A stretch of 64,000 bases of DNA from Marinobacter sp. F3R08 (lineage in GTDB: Bacteria; Pseudomonadota; Gammaproteobacteria; Pseudomonadales; Oleiphilaceae): the NCBI RefSeq assembly GCF_018860425.1, contig NZ_JAHKPI010000014.1, forward strand, positions 124,001 through 188,000. Reading direction: 5' to 3'. Both the position numbers and the translations under genes were made by a program. Position 1 is the first letter of the stretch, and each line of letters begins with the position of its first letter. Below, piece by piece: positions 19,560 through 29,834 of the stretch. The notes beneath the pieces were generated by a model that was not told where the DNA came from, searched no databases, and saw only the letters and a list, made by a program, of their open reading frames with translations.

Positions 19560-21265
19560 TCCCTTACCTCGTTGTCCTGCCAGCGCACATAGCAGACGCT
19601 GGCGGGGATGCCTTCACCGGCAAAAAACTCAAGCCAACGGATCTGGTGATCCTGCAGGCGGTCACCCGGGCCCTTCACTTCAATCATTTCATAGCGTTTT
19701 GCAGGCTCAGTGTTACCGGGAATAAATCGGATCAGATCGGGGAAGCCGCTGCGGTGCTCCCGAATATTCAACAGCAGCCGACGGAACAGGCATTCAAGAT
19801 CCTCTGGCGGAAGACAGTCCAGCGCCAGAGCCAACAGTTCATCGGTGATTACCGACCAGATCACAAAGGGATTGGTGATTCCCTGTTTGGCCCGGTAGTT
19901 TTCCATAATCCGTTCCCGGTAGGAGCCATCCGCCAGCATGGCAAAACACCGGTCGAACAGCGTCTGGCGACGGACCACAAAATCCTCCCGGGTCAGGTCC
20001 GCCGGGCCCACGTGGAAAGGGTGAAAGAACGCCCCCGGTACCGGTGCAAAAATGGTCTGCCAGCAAAGCAGACCAAACAGTCCGTTGATCAGGGTGTTTT
20101 CCACATAAAAGACAGGGGCTTCCCTCTGCCAAAGGTGCTCCAGCACCGCGAACTCAACGGATCCCGTCGCGGGTTTCGGCAGGCTCAGAGTGATATCCCG
20201 GATTGGGGGCTGCTCCGGTGGTGGTGGGGGTGTCTCACCAAGCCTGCTCGCAAGCCGTTTCAGAATCCGCGCCAGGCCCTGGGCTTCCGAGTCGCTCAAC
20301 TGCTGTTGCTGCCAGCGGATCGCAATGGCCCAGGCTTCCCGGTGACGTTTCATCCGCTCCAGCAACCGGAGTTGCTTCAGCCGTGCTTCCCGGTGGCCAC
20401 TGCTGGCGAGAACCTGCAAGGCCAGCTCCCGCTCGCCCTGACGCTCTGCCTGGCGCCCCAGTTCCAGCAACAACCGGTCCCGTCGGCTGGTCAGCCAGGC
20501 GTTATCCGACGGCCCTGGCACATCGGGCCAGACCTCCCGGGCAGATACGCCCTCATCCAACCGCTCCCGGCACTGGTGCATGGCCAGGTACAGATCGACC
20601 TCCGATCGGTACTGAAACGCCCTGGATTCCGGGGTAAAGGTCACCGGCTCATACTGCTGATGGCCCAGCTCCACCAACACGAAATCGGACCAGCTCTGGC
20701 GAAGATTTCCGAAAAACATCAGGCGCACACGGTCGAACAGGGGCATGGCTGCCAGCCTGACAACGGGCTTTGCGTGCTGACCCAGCCAGTCGGCAACCCT
20801 GACCGGATCCGGAAACCGTGCAAGCAGCGTGTCACGCATCTGGCCCTTGGGCAGGTTAACAGGCTCTCCGGCTGCTTTTAACAAGGGCGCAAAAGCCGGA
20901 CGCAATTCTGCCAGGGTGAAAAGCCGAAACAGCTCATCCATGCTGAGCACAGGCTCGGTGTCCAGCCAGGCTGCCCCGGTCAGCTCCACCAGGGCACGGT
21001 CCTCCGGCACGCCAAGCTCCGGGTAGTTCAGTTTGTCAGGCCGGAAAAGATCGCCCGAGCGCATCACCATCCGGGTCAGCAGTGCCCGGGCCGGAAGGGA
21101 AAGGTTCTGAAAGCCGGCCAGTCGATCCCGCTCCTCCACTGTCAGCAAATCTGCGTGATGGCTCAGCACCCAGCCAAGGACGGTTTCCATGTTTTCGAGG
21201 TAGTACAGCGGATTGTTGAGATCTGCGGTACCCGGTTGTTTGCTCAGTGGCTTCACCGATGACAT
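19556..21265 (-). CDS. FAN1-type VRR-NUC nuclease
   Basis: Bacterial homologue of Fanconi-associated nuclease 1, a structure-specific 5' flap endonuclease/exonuclease acting at DNA interstrand crosslinks. The C-terminal VRR-NUC domain has the metal-binding residues in GFPDLIRF and YEMIEVKGPGD, followed by DHQIRWLEFF. The N-terminal and middle parts (SAP-like and helical repeats) match the general layout of Pseudomonas FAN1. From the ATG at 21265 (MSSVKPLSK) it has 569 residues; a GTG at 21313 would add 16, and neither start has a clear ribosome-binding site. It is coupled by ATGA overlap to the helicase downstream. Confidence 0.87.
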   Translation of the reverse strand: MSSVKPLSKQPGTADLNNPLYYLENMETVLGWVLSHHADLLTVEERDRLAGFQNLSLPARALLTRMVMRSGDLFRPDKLNYPELGVPEDRALVELTGAAWLDTEPVLSMDELFRLFTLAELRPAFAPLLKAAGEPVNLPKGQMRDTLLARFPDPVRVADWLGQHAKPVVRLAAMPLFDRVRLMFFGNLRQSWSDFVLVELGHQQYEPVTFTPESRAFQYRSEVDLYLAMHQCRERLDEGVSAREVWPDVPGPSDNAWLTSRRDRLLLELGRQAERQGERELALQVLASSGHREARLKQLRLLERMKRHREAWAIAIRWQQQQLSDSEAQGLARILKRLASRLGETPPPPPEQPPIRDITLSLPKPATGSVEFAVLEHLWQREAPVFYVENTLINGLFGLLCWQTIFAPVPGAFFHPFHVGPADLTREDFVVRRQTLFDRCFAMLADGSYRERIMENYRAKQGITNPFVIWSVITDELLALALDCLPPEDLECLFRRLLLNIREHRSGFPDLIRFIPGNTEPAKRYEMIEVKGPGDRLQDHQIRWLEFFAGEGIPASVCYVRWQDNEVRE

Positions 21266-21385
21266 GGCCTGGTTGGTATTCCTCAAAGACAGTTCGGAGT
21301 ATGACGCTATCACGTTGAGCCGCAGAGGTTACATCACCGGCCGCTCGCTGCCACTCGACGGCGGCCGGCATCTGGCCTGATCGCA

Positions 21386-21826
21386 TCAGATGCCCACTTC
21401 AGCCGGCTGCAGGCGCACGCCGGCAACCTTCCAGACACCTTCGGTAAGCACCATCCGGTAGTAGGCGTCCCAACGTTTGCCTTCTGGCCCCTGTAGCCGC
21501 ACCGCCTGAATCTCAAAGGCGCCATGGGGCACTCGCTCGGTAAACTCTATGGCTGTTGCACTGTGCACAGCCGGGTAGGCCTCGCGAACCATATCAATGA
21601 AAACCTGGGACGACCCGAAACGGCGCTTGATGCCTTCGGAGGCGAAGGACCAGGCCTGTTCCTGATCATTGTTGGCAAAGGCTTCAATCTGACGAAGAAT
21701 CGTATCCCGAATGTCCGCATCCTTGTCGCTGGCCAGCAACCGGGAGGACCCGATAATGGCAAACCCCATAACAGCCAGCAGGACGGGAATCAGCCATTTT
21801 CCGATAATCGCATTTTGGTGACTCAT
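21386..21826 (-). CDS. DUF4864-type exported or membrane-anchored protein
   Basis: A small protein of 146 residues with one N-terminal hydrophobic segment (about 9-27, IIGKWLIPVLLAVMGFAIIG) that is either a signal peptide or an anchor. After it comes an NTF2-like domain with DIRDTILRQIEAFANNDQEQ, the pattern of DUF4864 proteins, and a C-terminal YYRMVLTEGVWKVAGVRL strand pair. The start at 21826 (MSHQNAIIG) is favoured by AGAGAGG seven bases upstream; the frame extends 43 codons further without a good site. Function unknown. It stands alone, divergent from the next gene. Confidence 0.75.
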   Translation of the reverse strand: MSHQNAIIGKWLIPVLLAVMGFAIIGSSRLLASDKDADIRDTILRQIEAFANNDQEQAWSFASEGIKRRFGSSQVFIDMVREAYPAVHSATAIEFTERVPHGAFEIQAVRLQGPEGKRWDAYYRMVLTEGVWKVAGVRLQPAEVGI

Positions 21827-22051
21827 GACGGCACCTCTCTGTTGTTCATATTTTATCCGATACGGGTGGAGCTGGCACCCGGATCCTTCATGCCGTGAGA
21901 GAATCTCCTGGGGCAACACCATCCTCATGGCCTGCAGGCCGTGGCTCTCACTCAAGGGCTTTAAAACAAATCAATTCTGCTCATTAAATGACCTGTTTGG
22001 ATGAGCGATGCGTATTCCTGTTTACGCCAATAAACGTACAGGAGACTTCCA

Positions 22052-22342
22052 ATGCATATGGATACCGGTGAACTCAGGCATCACAAACACGACACCATCT
22101 CCCTGCTGGAGATCGTCTCAATGGAAGGGCGCTACTATATGGCTCGGTTCTATCTGGAGGGCCAGGGTTACGTGCTGACCGATCCTTATGACAAACCGGT
22201 GATGTTTTCCGGTGCCAGCGCAGCGCGGGACTATTTCAATGATTACCCGGTTGACCGCACTGAAGTGATTCCGCCGGCTGGAACCGATGAAATGATCGGC
22301 ATGCCCGACAGCAGTTCCGAAACCATGCGGGTCCCCCTTTAG
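22052..22342 (+). CDS. small conserved protein of unknown function
   Basis: A soluble acidic protein of 96 residues, preceded by AGGAGA at a suitable distance. The core ISLLEIVSMEGRYYMARF, then a segment around YVLTDPYDKPVMFSGASAARDYF, resembles small DUF6482-type proteins of Pseudomonas and relatives; that assignment is from memory of the pattern and uncertain. The last 25 residues are Pro/Ser/Glu-rich and probably flexible. There is no catalytic motif. Confidence 0.65.
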   Translation: MHMDTGELRHHKHDTISLLEIVSMEGRYYMARFYLEGQGYVLTDPYDKPVMFSGASAARDYFNDYPVDRTEVIPPAGTDEMIGMPDSSSETMRVPL

Positions 22343-22518
22343 GGCCCGCTGCATTAGACCGTCCCATCCCACCTTCCTGTCGGGTCATTCACGACACTTC
22401 TTGTCGCTTGCGCTCTTTATGATTTTCGGCGTTCAGACGTCTCAGGCTGTCCGCATCTGTGGTCACATGCGGTAACCTGTGGCAACCGGATTGAATTGCG
22501 CACCCGACAAGGAACCCA

Positions 22519-25500
22519 ATGACCGACTCGTCCACCATCGAACCCGGCTTCCACGCCATCCATGCCAACCATCTGGAAGACCTTCGTCGGGCCGTTGTCT
22601 ACATTTGCCGGCACAACCCGATGCCCCCCCTGCAGAGTGAAACCTTCCTGGTGCAGAGTAACGGCATTGCCCAGTGGCTGAAGCTGGCACTGGCAGAAAA
22701 GCGCACCGAGGATGGCGTGGAGGGCGGCCTGGGCATTGCGGCCGGTATGGATTTTCTGTTCCCGGCCCGGTTTATCTGGCAGGCCTATCGGGCCGTGCTT
22801 CCGGACGGAGAAGTGCCCGAGCAGTCGCCTTTCGACAAGCGTCGGCTGGTGTGGCGGCTGTACCGGTTACTACCCAGGCTGGTGGGGCAGGACGACGCAT
22901 TCACGCCTTTGGCGCGGTTCCTCCAGGGGAATGATCCGGATTTGCGCAATTTTCAGCTGGCCGAAAAAGTGGCGGATCTGTTCGACCAGTACCAGGTGTT
23001 CCGCGCCGACTGGCTGGCTGCCTGGGAGCAGGGCAAGGACGTGATTATTACCGCCCGGGCTGAAGAAAAACCGCTGGATCCGGAAACCCGTTGGCAATCG
23101 CTGCTGTGGCGAAAACTGGTTGAGGATGTAGGGGCTGAAGCCCATACCAGCCGCTCGCAGATCCATACCCGGTTCATGGACCAGGGCCAGCGTATCCAGG
23201 CGCCCGCCAATCCGGCCCGGTTACCGGAGCGCATTGTGGTATTCGGCGTTTCATCACTACCCCGGCAGGCGCTGGAGGCTCTGTATGTACTGAGCCGGTT
23301 CAGCCAGGTGGTGCTGTGTGTTCACAACCCCTGCCAGTTTTACTGGGCCGACATCATCAGCGACCGGGAACTGCTCACGGCCGAGCGGAAACGAGGCAAG
23401 ACCCATCCGGCACTGTCAGCCATCGACGATCCGGACCAGCTGCACCAGCATGCCAACCCGCTGCTGGCCGCCTGGGGAAAGCAGGGCCGGGACTATATCC
23501 GGCTGCTGGACGAATTCGATAATCCCGAGGAATACCGGGGCAGCTTCCAGACCCCGGACCGCAAGATCGACATCTTCTCGAACCACGGCAACGATGACTC
23601 ACCGCGCCTGCTGCACCAGTTGCAGGACGATATCCACAACCTGACCCCATTACAGGAGATCCGTGAGCAACAGCGCCAGCTGGATCTGCTGGAGGACCAT
23701 TCCCTGGCATTCCACGATGCCCACAGCCCCCAGCGAGAAGTAGAGATACTGCACGACCAGTTGCTGGCGGCGTTCAACACCGACCCGTCTCTGCGCCCCA
23801 GGGATGTGATTGTGATGGTACCGGACATCAACGTATACGCACCGCATATCCAGGCGGTGTTCGGCCGTTATCAGCCCGGCCGCAAACGCCACATTCCCTT
23901 CACCATTTCCGATCAGGGCCAGCGCCACCACGAACCCGTGTTGATCGCCCTGGAAACTCTGATGTCCCTGCCCCGCAGTCGTTTCGCGGTGAGCGAGATA
24001 ATCAGTCTGCTGGAAGTCCCTGGTATCAGGGAGCGCTTCGGTGTCACTGAGGACGACATTCCCCTGGCACGGCGCTGGGTGCAGGGTGCAAATATACGCT
24101 GGGGCTTGCATGGCCGGCACCGGGAAAGCCTGGATCTGCCAGCGGAACTGGAACGCAACACCTGGCAATCCGGCCTGCGCGCCATGCTGCTGGGTTATGG
24201 AATGGGTGAGGATGAGCCCTGGTGCGGAGTTGAACCCTATGGCGAGATCGGCGGGCTGCAGGCAAGCCTGGCTGGCCGTCTGAACGACTTTGTCCGCCAG
24301 CTGGAAACCCTGTGGCTGGCACTGCAGACCAGCCGTACTCCTGAAGACTGGGAAACCCTGTTTTCCGGTATGCTCGAGCAGTTTTTCCATCAGGTTACCG
24401 GCAATGATCTGCTGCTGCTCAACCGGTTCCGCCGCCAGTTGGAGCAGTGGCTGGAGGACGCCCTGGCCGCCGGCCTTGGGGATCAGGAGCTACCCCTGAA
24501 TATTGTCAAAGACGTGCTGCTGGACGGGCTTGACGAAGGTGGCCTGAACCAGCGTTTCCTGGCCGGCAAGGTAAATTTCGCCACCCTGATGCCCATGCGG
24601 GCCATTCCCTTTCGCCATGTCTGCCTGCTGGGCATGAACGACGGCGACTACCCCCGCTCCCGGCCGCCGGTGGATTTCGACCTGATGGCCCAGGAGTACC
24701 GACCGGGGGACCGTTCGCGCCGGGAAGACGACCGCTACCTGTTCCTGGAAGCCCTGTTATCAGCCCGGGAACAGCTGTACATAAGCTGGGTTGGCAGAAG
24801 CATCAAGGACGATTCCGAACGACCACCATCGGTGCTGGTGGGGCAGCTGCAGGATCACCTGGACAACCTCTGGCAGGTGTCGGGCGATTCGGCCGCCAGG
24901 GTCACCCGGGCGCTGACCACCCAGCACCCGTTGCAGCCTTTCAGCCGGGCTTATTTTCCGACAACCAACGGGCTGGAAGAGAGCGAAAACAGTACCCCCC
25001 GGCCACTGAAAGAAATCCGGCAGGCCCGCAACCTGTTCACCTATGAGCGGGAGTGGCGCAGTGCCCATGGCGTTGCGGCCGAAGAACAGACTCCGGTTGC
25101 GCTCCCGTATCAGGTACCGGAAGAACCCATCAGCCTGAGCGATCTGGCCGGCTTCCTGAAAAAGCCCATCGACACCTTTTACCAGCGCCGCCTGCAGGTG
25201 CGCTTTGACGATGTCGAAGACGACGATACCGACAACGAGAATTTCGACCTGGACGGTCTGGACCGCTGGCGCCTGGATAACGAGCTGATTCAGGACGCTG
25301 TGCTCAAGGCCGACAGTGAAGACAAACTTGAAGAGCGGCTGCAGGGGGCACTGGACCGGATGGCTCGCCGGGGCGATCTGGGCATGGGCGTGACCGAACA
25401 CCGGCTGCGTTCGGAGCTGGCCGGGCGCTTGCCGGATCTGTTCCAGCGATACCGGGATGCCCTGGCCGAATGGCCAGAGGTGATAGCCGAGCCACTGGCC

Positions 25501-26112
25501 TTCGATTACCGGTTCGAAAATACCCTGGGTTGGGTGGAGGTAGCAGACCTGATCGACAACATGCGCTGCAATCCAGGGGGCGAACTATGCCGGTTGGTGG
25601 TGGCCAGCTCAAGCCTGTTAAGCAGTGCCGGTAATGGTAAGAAAATCCGCTACGCAAACCTGTTGCGTGACTGGGTGATTCATCTCGCCGGCCAACTCAC
25701 CGGCCAGCCTTTTGAAACACGGATATTGGGCAAGGAGGAGCGCAAAACCGTCCGGTTCGCACCGCTGGCACCCGAGCAGGCCAGGCCACTTTTTGAGGCA
25801 AGCCTCAACCGCTGGATAGAGGCAACAACCCGGGCCCTGCCTGTTCACTGTGAGGCGGGCTTTGCCTGGATCACCAGTTTCTACGGCAGCAAGAAATACC
25901 TGGGCGACCATGAACGGGCCATTGCAGAGGCAGAGCAAACCTACAGTTCAGCCCTGGAAAGGGACACCGGCTACCTGAGGGGTGCCTTTGAAACTCCGGA
26001 GCAACTGATGGCCAGCGGCGAGTTCGAAGCCCTGTTACATCAGCTCTATGTGCCTTTGTGGGAAGCTGAGCAGGGTAAATCGGCGGCGGACCAGATCGGG
26101 AGTATGCAATGA
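22519..26112 (+). CDS. recC: RecBCD enzyme subunit RecC
   Basis: Subunit of the RecBCD helicase-nuclease that processes double-strand DNA ends and scans for Chi. At 1197 residues it is somewhat longer than E. coli RecC (1122). The N-terminal inactive helicase-like portion begins FHAIHANHLEDLRRAVVYICR and includes SNGIAQWLKLALAE. The middle carries VCLLGMNDGDYPRSRPPVDFDLM, highly typical of RecC. The C-terminal inactive nuclease-like domain follows. AGGAA lies just upstream of the ATG. The stop overlaps the recB start (ATGA). The order recC-recB-recD without an intervening ptrA matches Pseudomonas. Confidence 0.96.
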   Translation: MTDSSTIEPGFHAIHANHLEDLRRAVVYICRHNPMPPLQSETFLVQSNGIAQWLKLALAEKRTEDGVEGGLGIAAGMDFLFPARFIWQAYRAVLPDGEVPEQSPFDKRRLVWRLYRLLPRLVGQDDAFTPLARFLQGNDPDLRNFQLAEKVADLFDQYQVFRADWLAAWEQGKDVIITARAEEKPLDPETRWQSLLWRKLVEDVGAEAHTSRSQIHTRFMDQGQRIQAPANPARLPERIVVFGVSSLPRQALEALYVLSRFSQVVLCVHNPCQFYWADIISDRELLTAERKRGKTHPALSAIDDPDQLHQHANPLLAAWGKQGRDYIRLLDEFDNPEEYRGSFQTPDRKIDIFSNHGNDDSPRLLHQLQDDIHNLTPLQEIREQQRQLDLLEDHSLAFHDAHSPQREVEILHDQLLAAFNTDPSLRPRDVIVMVPDINVYAPHIQAVFGRYQPGRKRHIPFTISDQGQRHHEPVLIALETLMSLPRSRFAVSEIISLLEVPGIRERFGVTEDDIPLARRWVQGANIRWGLHGRHRESLDLPAELERNTWQSGLRAMLLGYGMGEDEPWCGVEPYGEIGGLQASLAGRLNDFVRQLETLWLALQTSRTPEDWETLFSGMLEQFFHQVTGNDLLLLNRFRRQLEQWLEDALAAGLGDQELPLNIVKDVLLDGLDEGGLNQRFLAGKVNFATLMPMRAIPFRHVCLLGMNDGDYPRSRPPVDFDLMAQEYRPGDRSRREDDRYLFLEALLSAREQLYISWVGRSIKDDSERPPSVLVGQLQDHLDNLWQVSGDSAARVTRALTTQHPLQPFSRAYFPTTNGLEESENSTPRPLKEIRQARNLFTYEREWRSAHGVAAEEQTPVALPYQVPEEPISLSDLAGFLKKPIDTFYQRRLQVRFDDVEDDDTDNENFDLDGLDRWRLDNELIQDAVLKADSEDKLEERLQGALDRMARRGDLGMGVTEHRLRSELAGRLPDLFQRYRDALAEWPEVIAEPLAFDYRFENTLGWVEVADLIDNMRCNPGGELCRLVVASSSLLSSAGNGKKIRYANLLRDWVIHLAGQLTGQPFETRILGKEERKTVRFAPLAPEQARPLFEASLNRWIEATTRALPVHCEAGFAWITSFYGSKKYLGDHERAIAEAEQTYSSALERDTGYLRGAFETPEQLMASGEFEALLHQLYVPLWEAEQGKSAADQIGSMQ

Positions 26113-29100
26113 GCGATCCGATGAACAACCTCAACCCAAACCTGGACCCGCTGGCGCTTGCCCTGAACGGCAGCGCGCTGATCGAAGCCAGCGCCGGAAC
26201 CGGCAAGACCTTCACCATCGCCATTCTTTACGTGCGCCTGGTGCTTGGCCACGGCCAACCGTCAGACAGCCCACTGCAGAACCTGCTGCCACCCAACCTG
26301 CTGGTCGTCACATTCACCGAGGCTGCCACCAAAGAACTCCGGGACCGCATCCGCACCCGGCTGACCCAGGCCGCAGAGGTGTTTTCCGATGGCCCGGATG
26401 AGCCCGACCCGCCCGCGGAAACAGCACTGATCTACCAACTGCGAAACCAGAGCTACCCGGATCCGGCCAGCTGGCCGGAATGCCGCAAGAAACTGCTGCT
26501 GGCCGCCGAGTGGATGGATGAGGCGGCGGTGTCTACCATCCACAGTTTCTGCAACCGCATGCTCAGCGAGCACGCCTTCGACAGCGGCAGCCTGTTCAAG
26601 CTCACCCTGGAGACCGACCAGAGTGAATTACTGGATGAGGTTACCCGGGATTACTGGCGTACGTTCGTCTATCCGCTGCCCACAGCGCTCATGGACGAAG
26701 CCCTCAGCCATTGGAAAACACCGGACAACCTGCGCCAGGCCATACGCAACCTGATTGATGATCCTCAAAGCCTGGGCTCACCACCGGACAGCGTCTGCCA
26801 GGCCATCGATCAGGTGGTCAGTCAGCGCCTGGAACAGTCGCAGGCCCTGAAGGCTCATCCCTGGAGCCAGTGGCGCGGAGAAGTCATTGATCTGCTGAAC
26901 GAACTCAACAAGAGCAAACGACTCCATGGCGGTAGCAAGAACGCCATGGTCAAGGTCTGGGACCTTCTGATCCCGTGGGCCGAATCCGACGAACTGTTAC
27001 CGGAAAAGATCGACAGTGCCGCCGGTTTCAAGAACCAGACGCCCGAGGGGCTCGACAACATTCTCAAAGGCGATGAGTCCGCCCCGCATCATCCTGCCTT
27101 CGACGCAATCGAAACGCTGCTGGCGTTCAGCCAGAACCCGCCCAGCGCCAGGTCCGACATCCTGCGCCATGCCAGTCACTGGATCGCCGACAGACTGGAA
27201 TCGGAAAAACAGCAACGTTCCGAGATGGGTTTTGATGACCTGCTCACCCGACTGGACGAGGCCTTGCACGGCCCCCGGGGCGATCAGTTGGCCGCCACCA
27301 TCCGCCGGCAGTTCCCGGTGGCCCTGATCGACGAATTCCAGGATACCGACCCGGTCCAGTACCGCATCTTCGACCGCATCTATAAGGTCGGGGGCGGAGA
27401 TACCGGCACCTGCCTGCTGATGATCGGGGATCCCAAGCAGGCCATTTACGGCTTCCGGGGCGCGGACATCTACACCTATCTGCAGGCCAGAGAGGGTGTG
27501 AGAGAACGAACCTTCACACTCGGTAAAAATTTCCGCTCCGCCCAACCCATGGTGGCTGCGGTGAACCGGGTATTCGAATACAGCGACCAGTGCAGTCGGG
27601 ATGGCGCTTTCCTGTTTGGCAAGGGCGACACCTCACCACTGCCTTTCCAGGGCGTGGACTCCAACGGCACCAAACGATTGTGGTCGGTGAACGGCGACGT
27701 TCAGCCCAGCCTGGTGTTCTGGGCCCACGAATCCGGTGAAGAAGACAAAAACGGCAACGCCAGGGGCCTCGCCAAGGGTGCTGCCACCGCCGACGTGGCG
27801 GAAACCTGCGCCAGCGAGATCGCCCGGTTGCTGACCCTGGGGCAGGCCGGGGTGGCCGGCTTCGCCCTGCCGGAGAGCCCGGCGAACCCGGAGCCACTCG
27901 CCCCGCAAGATATCGCGGTATTGGTGAATAATCGGAACGAGGCCAGCGCAGTACGGGACGCCCTGGGTCGCCGACGCATCAAGAGTGTCTATCTGTCCGA
28001 CCGGGACTCGGTACTGACATCCCGGGAAGCGAAGGAAATGCTGTGCTGGCTGAGGGCCTTCGCCGAGCCCAGGCAGTTGGCGTATATCCGGGCGGCCCTG
28101 GCCACACCCACACTGGGACAATCCTGGCAGGCCATGAATGAACTGCTCACCGACGAACTGGTACTGGAGCAGGAGATTGACCGTTTTATCGGATATCACC
28201 AGCAGTGGCAGAAGCAGGGTGTTCTGCCCGTACTGCGCAGTTTCCTGATGGACTTCGAGGTTCCGGGCCGTTTGCTGCAACGGCCAGATGGTGAGCGGCG
28301 ACTGACCGATATCCTGCATATCGCAGAGCTGCTCCAGCAGGACAGCCTGCAACTGGACGGTGAACACGCCCTGGTGCACCACTACACCCAGATTCTGCGG
28401 GCAGCTGACGAGGAAGACGAACACCGTACCCTGCGGCTCGAAAGCGATGCCGGACTGGTGAAGGTGATTACGGTTCACAAGTCCAAGGGGCTGGAGTATC
28501 CGCTGGTGTTCCTGCCGTTTGGCACCGCCTTCAGAGCCCAGAGTGAAAAACAGGTCTTCGTTCGCTATCACGATGACCTGGGACGACTGATCACCGTTTT
28601 CGATCCCGCCCCGGAAGATGTTGCCAAAGCAGACCGGGAACGCCTGGGTGAGGATATCCGTAAGCTCTACGTAGCCCTGACCCGGGCCCGGTTCGCTACA
28701 TGGGTGGGCGCGGCCGCCCTCGATAACTGGCAGCAAAGTGGTCTGGGCTATCTGATTGCCGGGGAAGAACAGAGCGGCATGACCCAATGCCTGGACCGGC
28801 TGGCGGAGGGCCGGCCGGAAATCGCAGTTAGCCCGCTGCCGGAACCGGACGATCAACACTACACCGAACAGGCACCCGAGGCCCTCGGACCGGCCCTGAA
28901 CTCTGCCCGCGAGGCAAAGGAAGACTGGTGGATTGCCAGTTACTCCTCCATTGAATACACCGGCATGGCCGGCACCGGGATTGCGTTTACCGGAGAAGTG
29001 GAGGACGCCCAGACCCAGAACCTGCTGGAAGAGAGCGGCCAGGAAGCCGATGAAGAAACCGCACCCATGGCGGCTCACCGCAACCACCACAATTTTCCCA

Positions 29101-29834
29101 AAGGCGCCGGCCCCGGGACCTTCCTGCATGAATTGTTGGAGTGGTGTACTCAGCACGGGTTTCAGCGGGTTCTGGACGATCCGGCCATGCTCCGGGAACA
29201 GCTCATCCGCCGGTGCGGAACCCGTGGCTGGAGTGACTGGGTGGAACCACTGGAGCACTGGTTGCTGGCTCTGATCGCCCAACCCCTTCGACTGGATCGC
29301 AGCGGTATCGAAAGCGTCAGTCTGGCAAACCTGACATCCCTGCGCCCGGAACTGGAATTCTGGTTTGAAAGCCGCAATGTCAGCATCGGGAAGCTCGACC
29401 AGCTGGTGAAACACCATACCCTGAATGGCGCCGATCGGCCCCAGGCTGAGGCATCACGCTTCAACGGAATGGTCAAGGGCTTTATCGATCTGGTCTTCGA
29501 ACACAACGGGCAGTATTACGTGCTGGATTACAAATCCAATACCCTGGGTGAGGAGGACAGCGCCTACACAGACCAGGCCATGGGCAACGCCATTCTGGAT
29601 AAACGCTACGATCTGCAATACGTGCTCTACCTGCTGGCACTGCACCGGTTGCTCAAGGCCCGGTTACCGGGTTATGACTACGATCGCCATGTGGGCGGCG
29701 CGGTGTATCTGTTCCTGCGGGGCGTTCACTCCAGAAATGGCGGCGTCTTTACCGATAAACCACCAAGAAGCCTGATTGAACAACTGGATGCCCTGTTCGA
29801 TGGCGAGTCCGTAAACGGAGAGGTAGTCGCATGA
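26109..29834 (+). CDS. recB: RecBCD enzyme subunit RecB
   Basis: The 3'-5' motor and nuclease subunit, 1241 residues. Walker A ASAGTGKTFTIA is at about residue 28-40. Helicase motifs follow: VTFTEAATKELRDRIR, LIDEFQDTDPVQY, IGDPKQAIYGFRGADI, and VITVHKSKGLEYPLVFLP near residue 790. The C-terminal RecB nuclease domain shows FIDLVFEHNGQYYVLDYKSN, the D...DYK active site, plus the final YLFLRG strand. The gene overlaps both neighbours by four bases (ATGA), giving a tightly coupled recCBD operon. Confidence 0.97.
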   Translation: MSDPMNNLNPNLDPLALALNGSALIEASAGTGKTFTIAILYVRLVLGHGQPSDSPLQNLLPPNLLVVTFTEAATKELRDRIRTRLTQAAEVFSDGPDEPDPPAETALIYQLRNQSYPDPASWPECRKKLLLAAEWMDEAAVSTIHSFCNRMLSEHAFDSGSLFKLTLETDQSELLDEVTRDYWRTFVYPLPTALMDEALSHWKTPDNLRQAIRNLIDDPQSLGSPPDSVCQAIDQVVSQRLEQSQALKAHPWSQWRGEVIDLLNELNKSKRLHGGSKNAMVKVWDLLIPWAESDELLPEKIDSAAGFKNQTPEGLDNILKGDESAPHHPAFDAIETLLAFSQNPPSARSDILRHASHWIADRLESEKQQRSEMGFDDLLTRLDEALHGPRGDQLAATIRRQFPVALIDEFQDTDPVQYRIFDRIYKVGGGDTGTCLLMIGDPKQAIYGFRGADIYTYLQAREGVRERTFTLGKNFRSAQPMVAAVNRVFEYSDQCSRDGAFLFGKGDTSPLPFQGVDSNGTKRLWSVNGDVQPSLVFWAHESGEEDKNGNARGLAKGAATADVAETCASEIARLLTLGQAGVAGFALPESPANPEPLAPQDIAVLVNNRNEASAVRDALGRRRIKSVYLSDRDSVLTSREAKEMLCWLRAFAEPRQLAYIRAALATPTLGQSWQAMNELLTDELVLEQEIDRFIGYHQQWQKQGVLPVLRSFLMDFEVPGRLLQRPDGERRLTDILHIAELLQQDSLQLDGEHALVHHYTQILRAADEEDEHRTLRLESDAGLVKVITVHKSKGLEYPLVFLPFGTAFRAQSEKQVFVRYHDDLGRLITVFDPAPEDVAKADRERLGEDIRKLYVALTRARFATWVGAAALDNWQQSGLGYLIAGEEQSGMTQCLDRLAEGRPEIAVSPLPEPDDQHYTEQAPEALGPALNSAREAKEDWWIASYSSIEYTGMAGTGIAFTGEVEDAQTQNLLEESGQEADEETAPMAAHRNHHNFPKGAGPGTFLHELLEWCTQHGFQRVLDDPAMLREQLIRRCGTRGWSDWVEPLEHWLLALIAQPLRLDRSGIESVSLANLTSLRPELEFWFESRNVSIGKLDQLVKHHTLNGADRPQAEASRFNGMVKGFIDLVFEHNGQYYVLDYKSNTLGEEDSAYTDQAMGNAILDKRYDLQYVLYLLALHRLLKARLPGYDYDRHVGGAVYLFLRGVHSRNGGVFTDKPPRSLIEQLDALFDGESVNGEVVA

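Noticed and set aside
27633..29417. 594-codon minus-strand frame opposite recB, and 19400-20881 plus-strand frame opposite the FAN1 gene
   Set aside because: Both lie wholly on the reverse of well-supported genes and show no domain.
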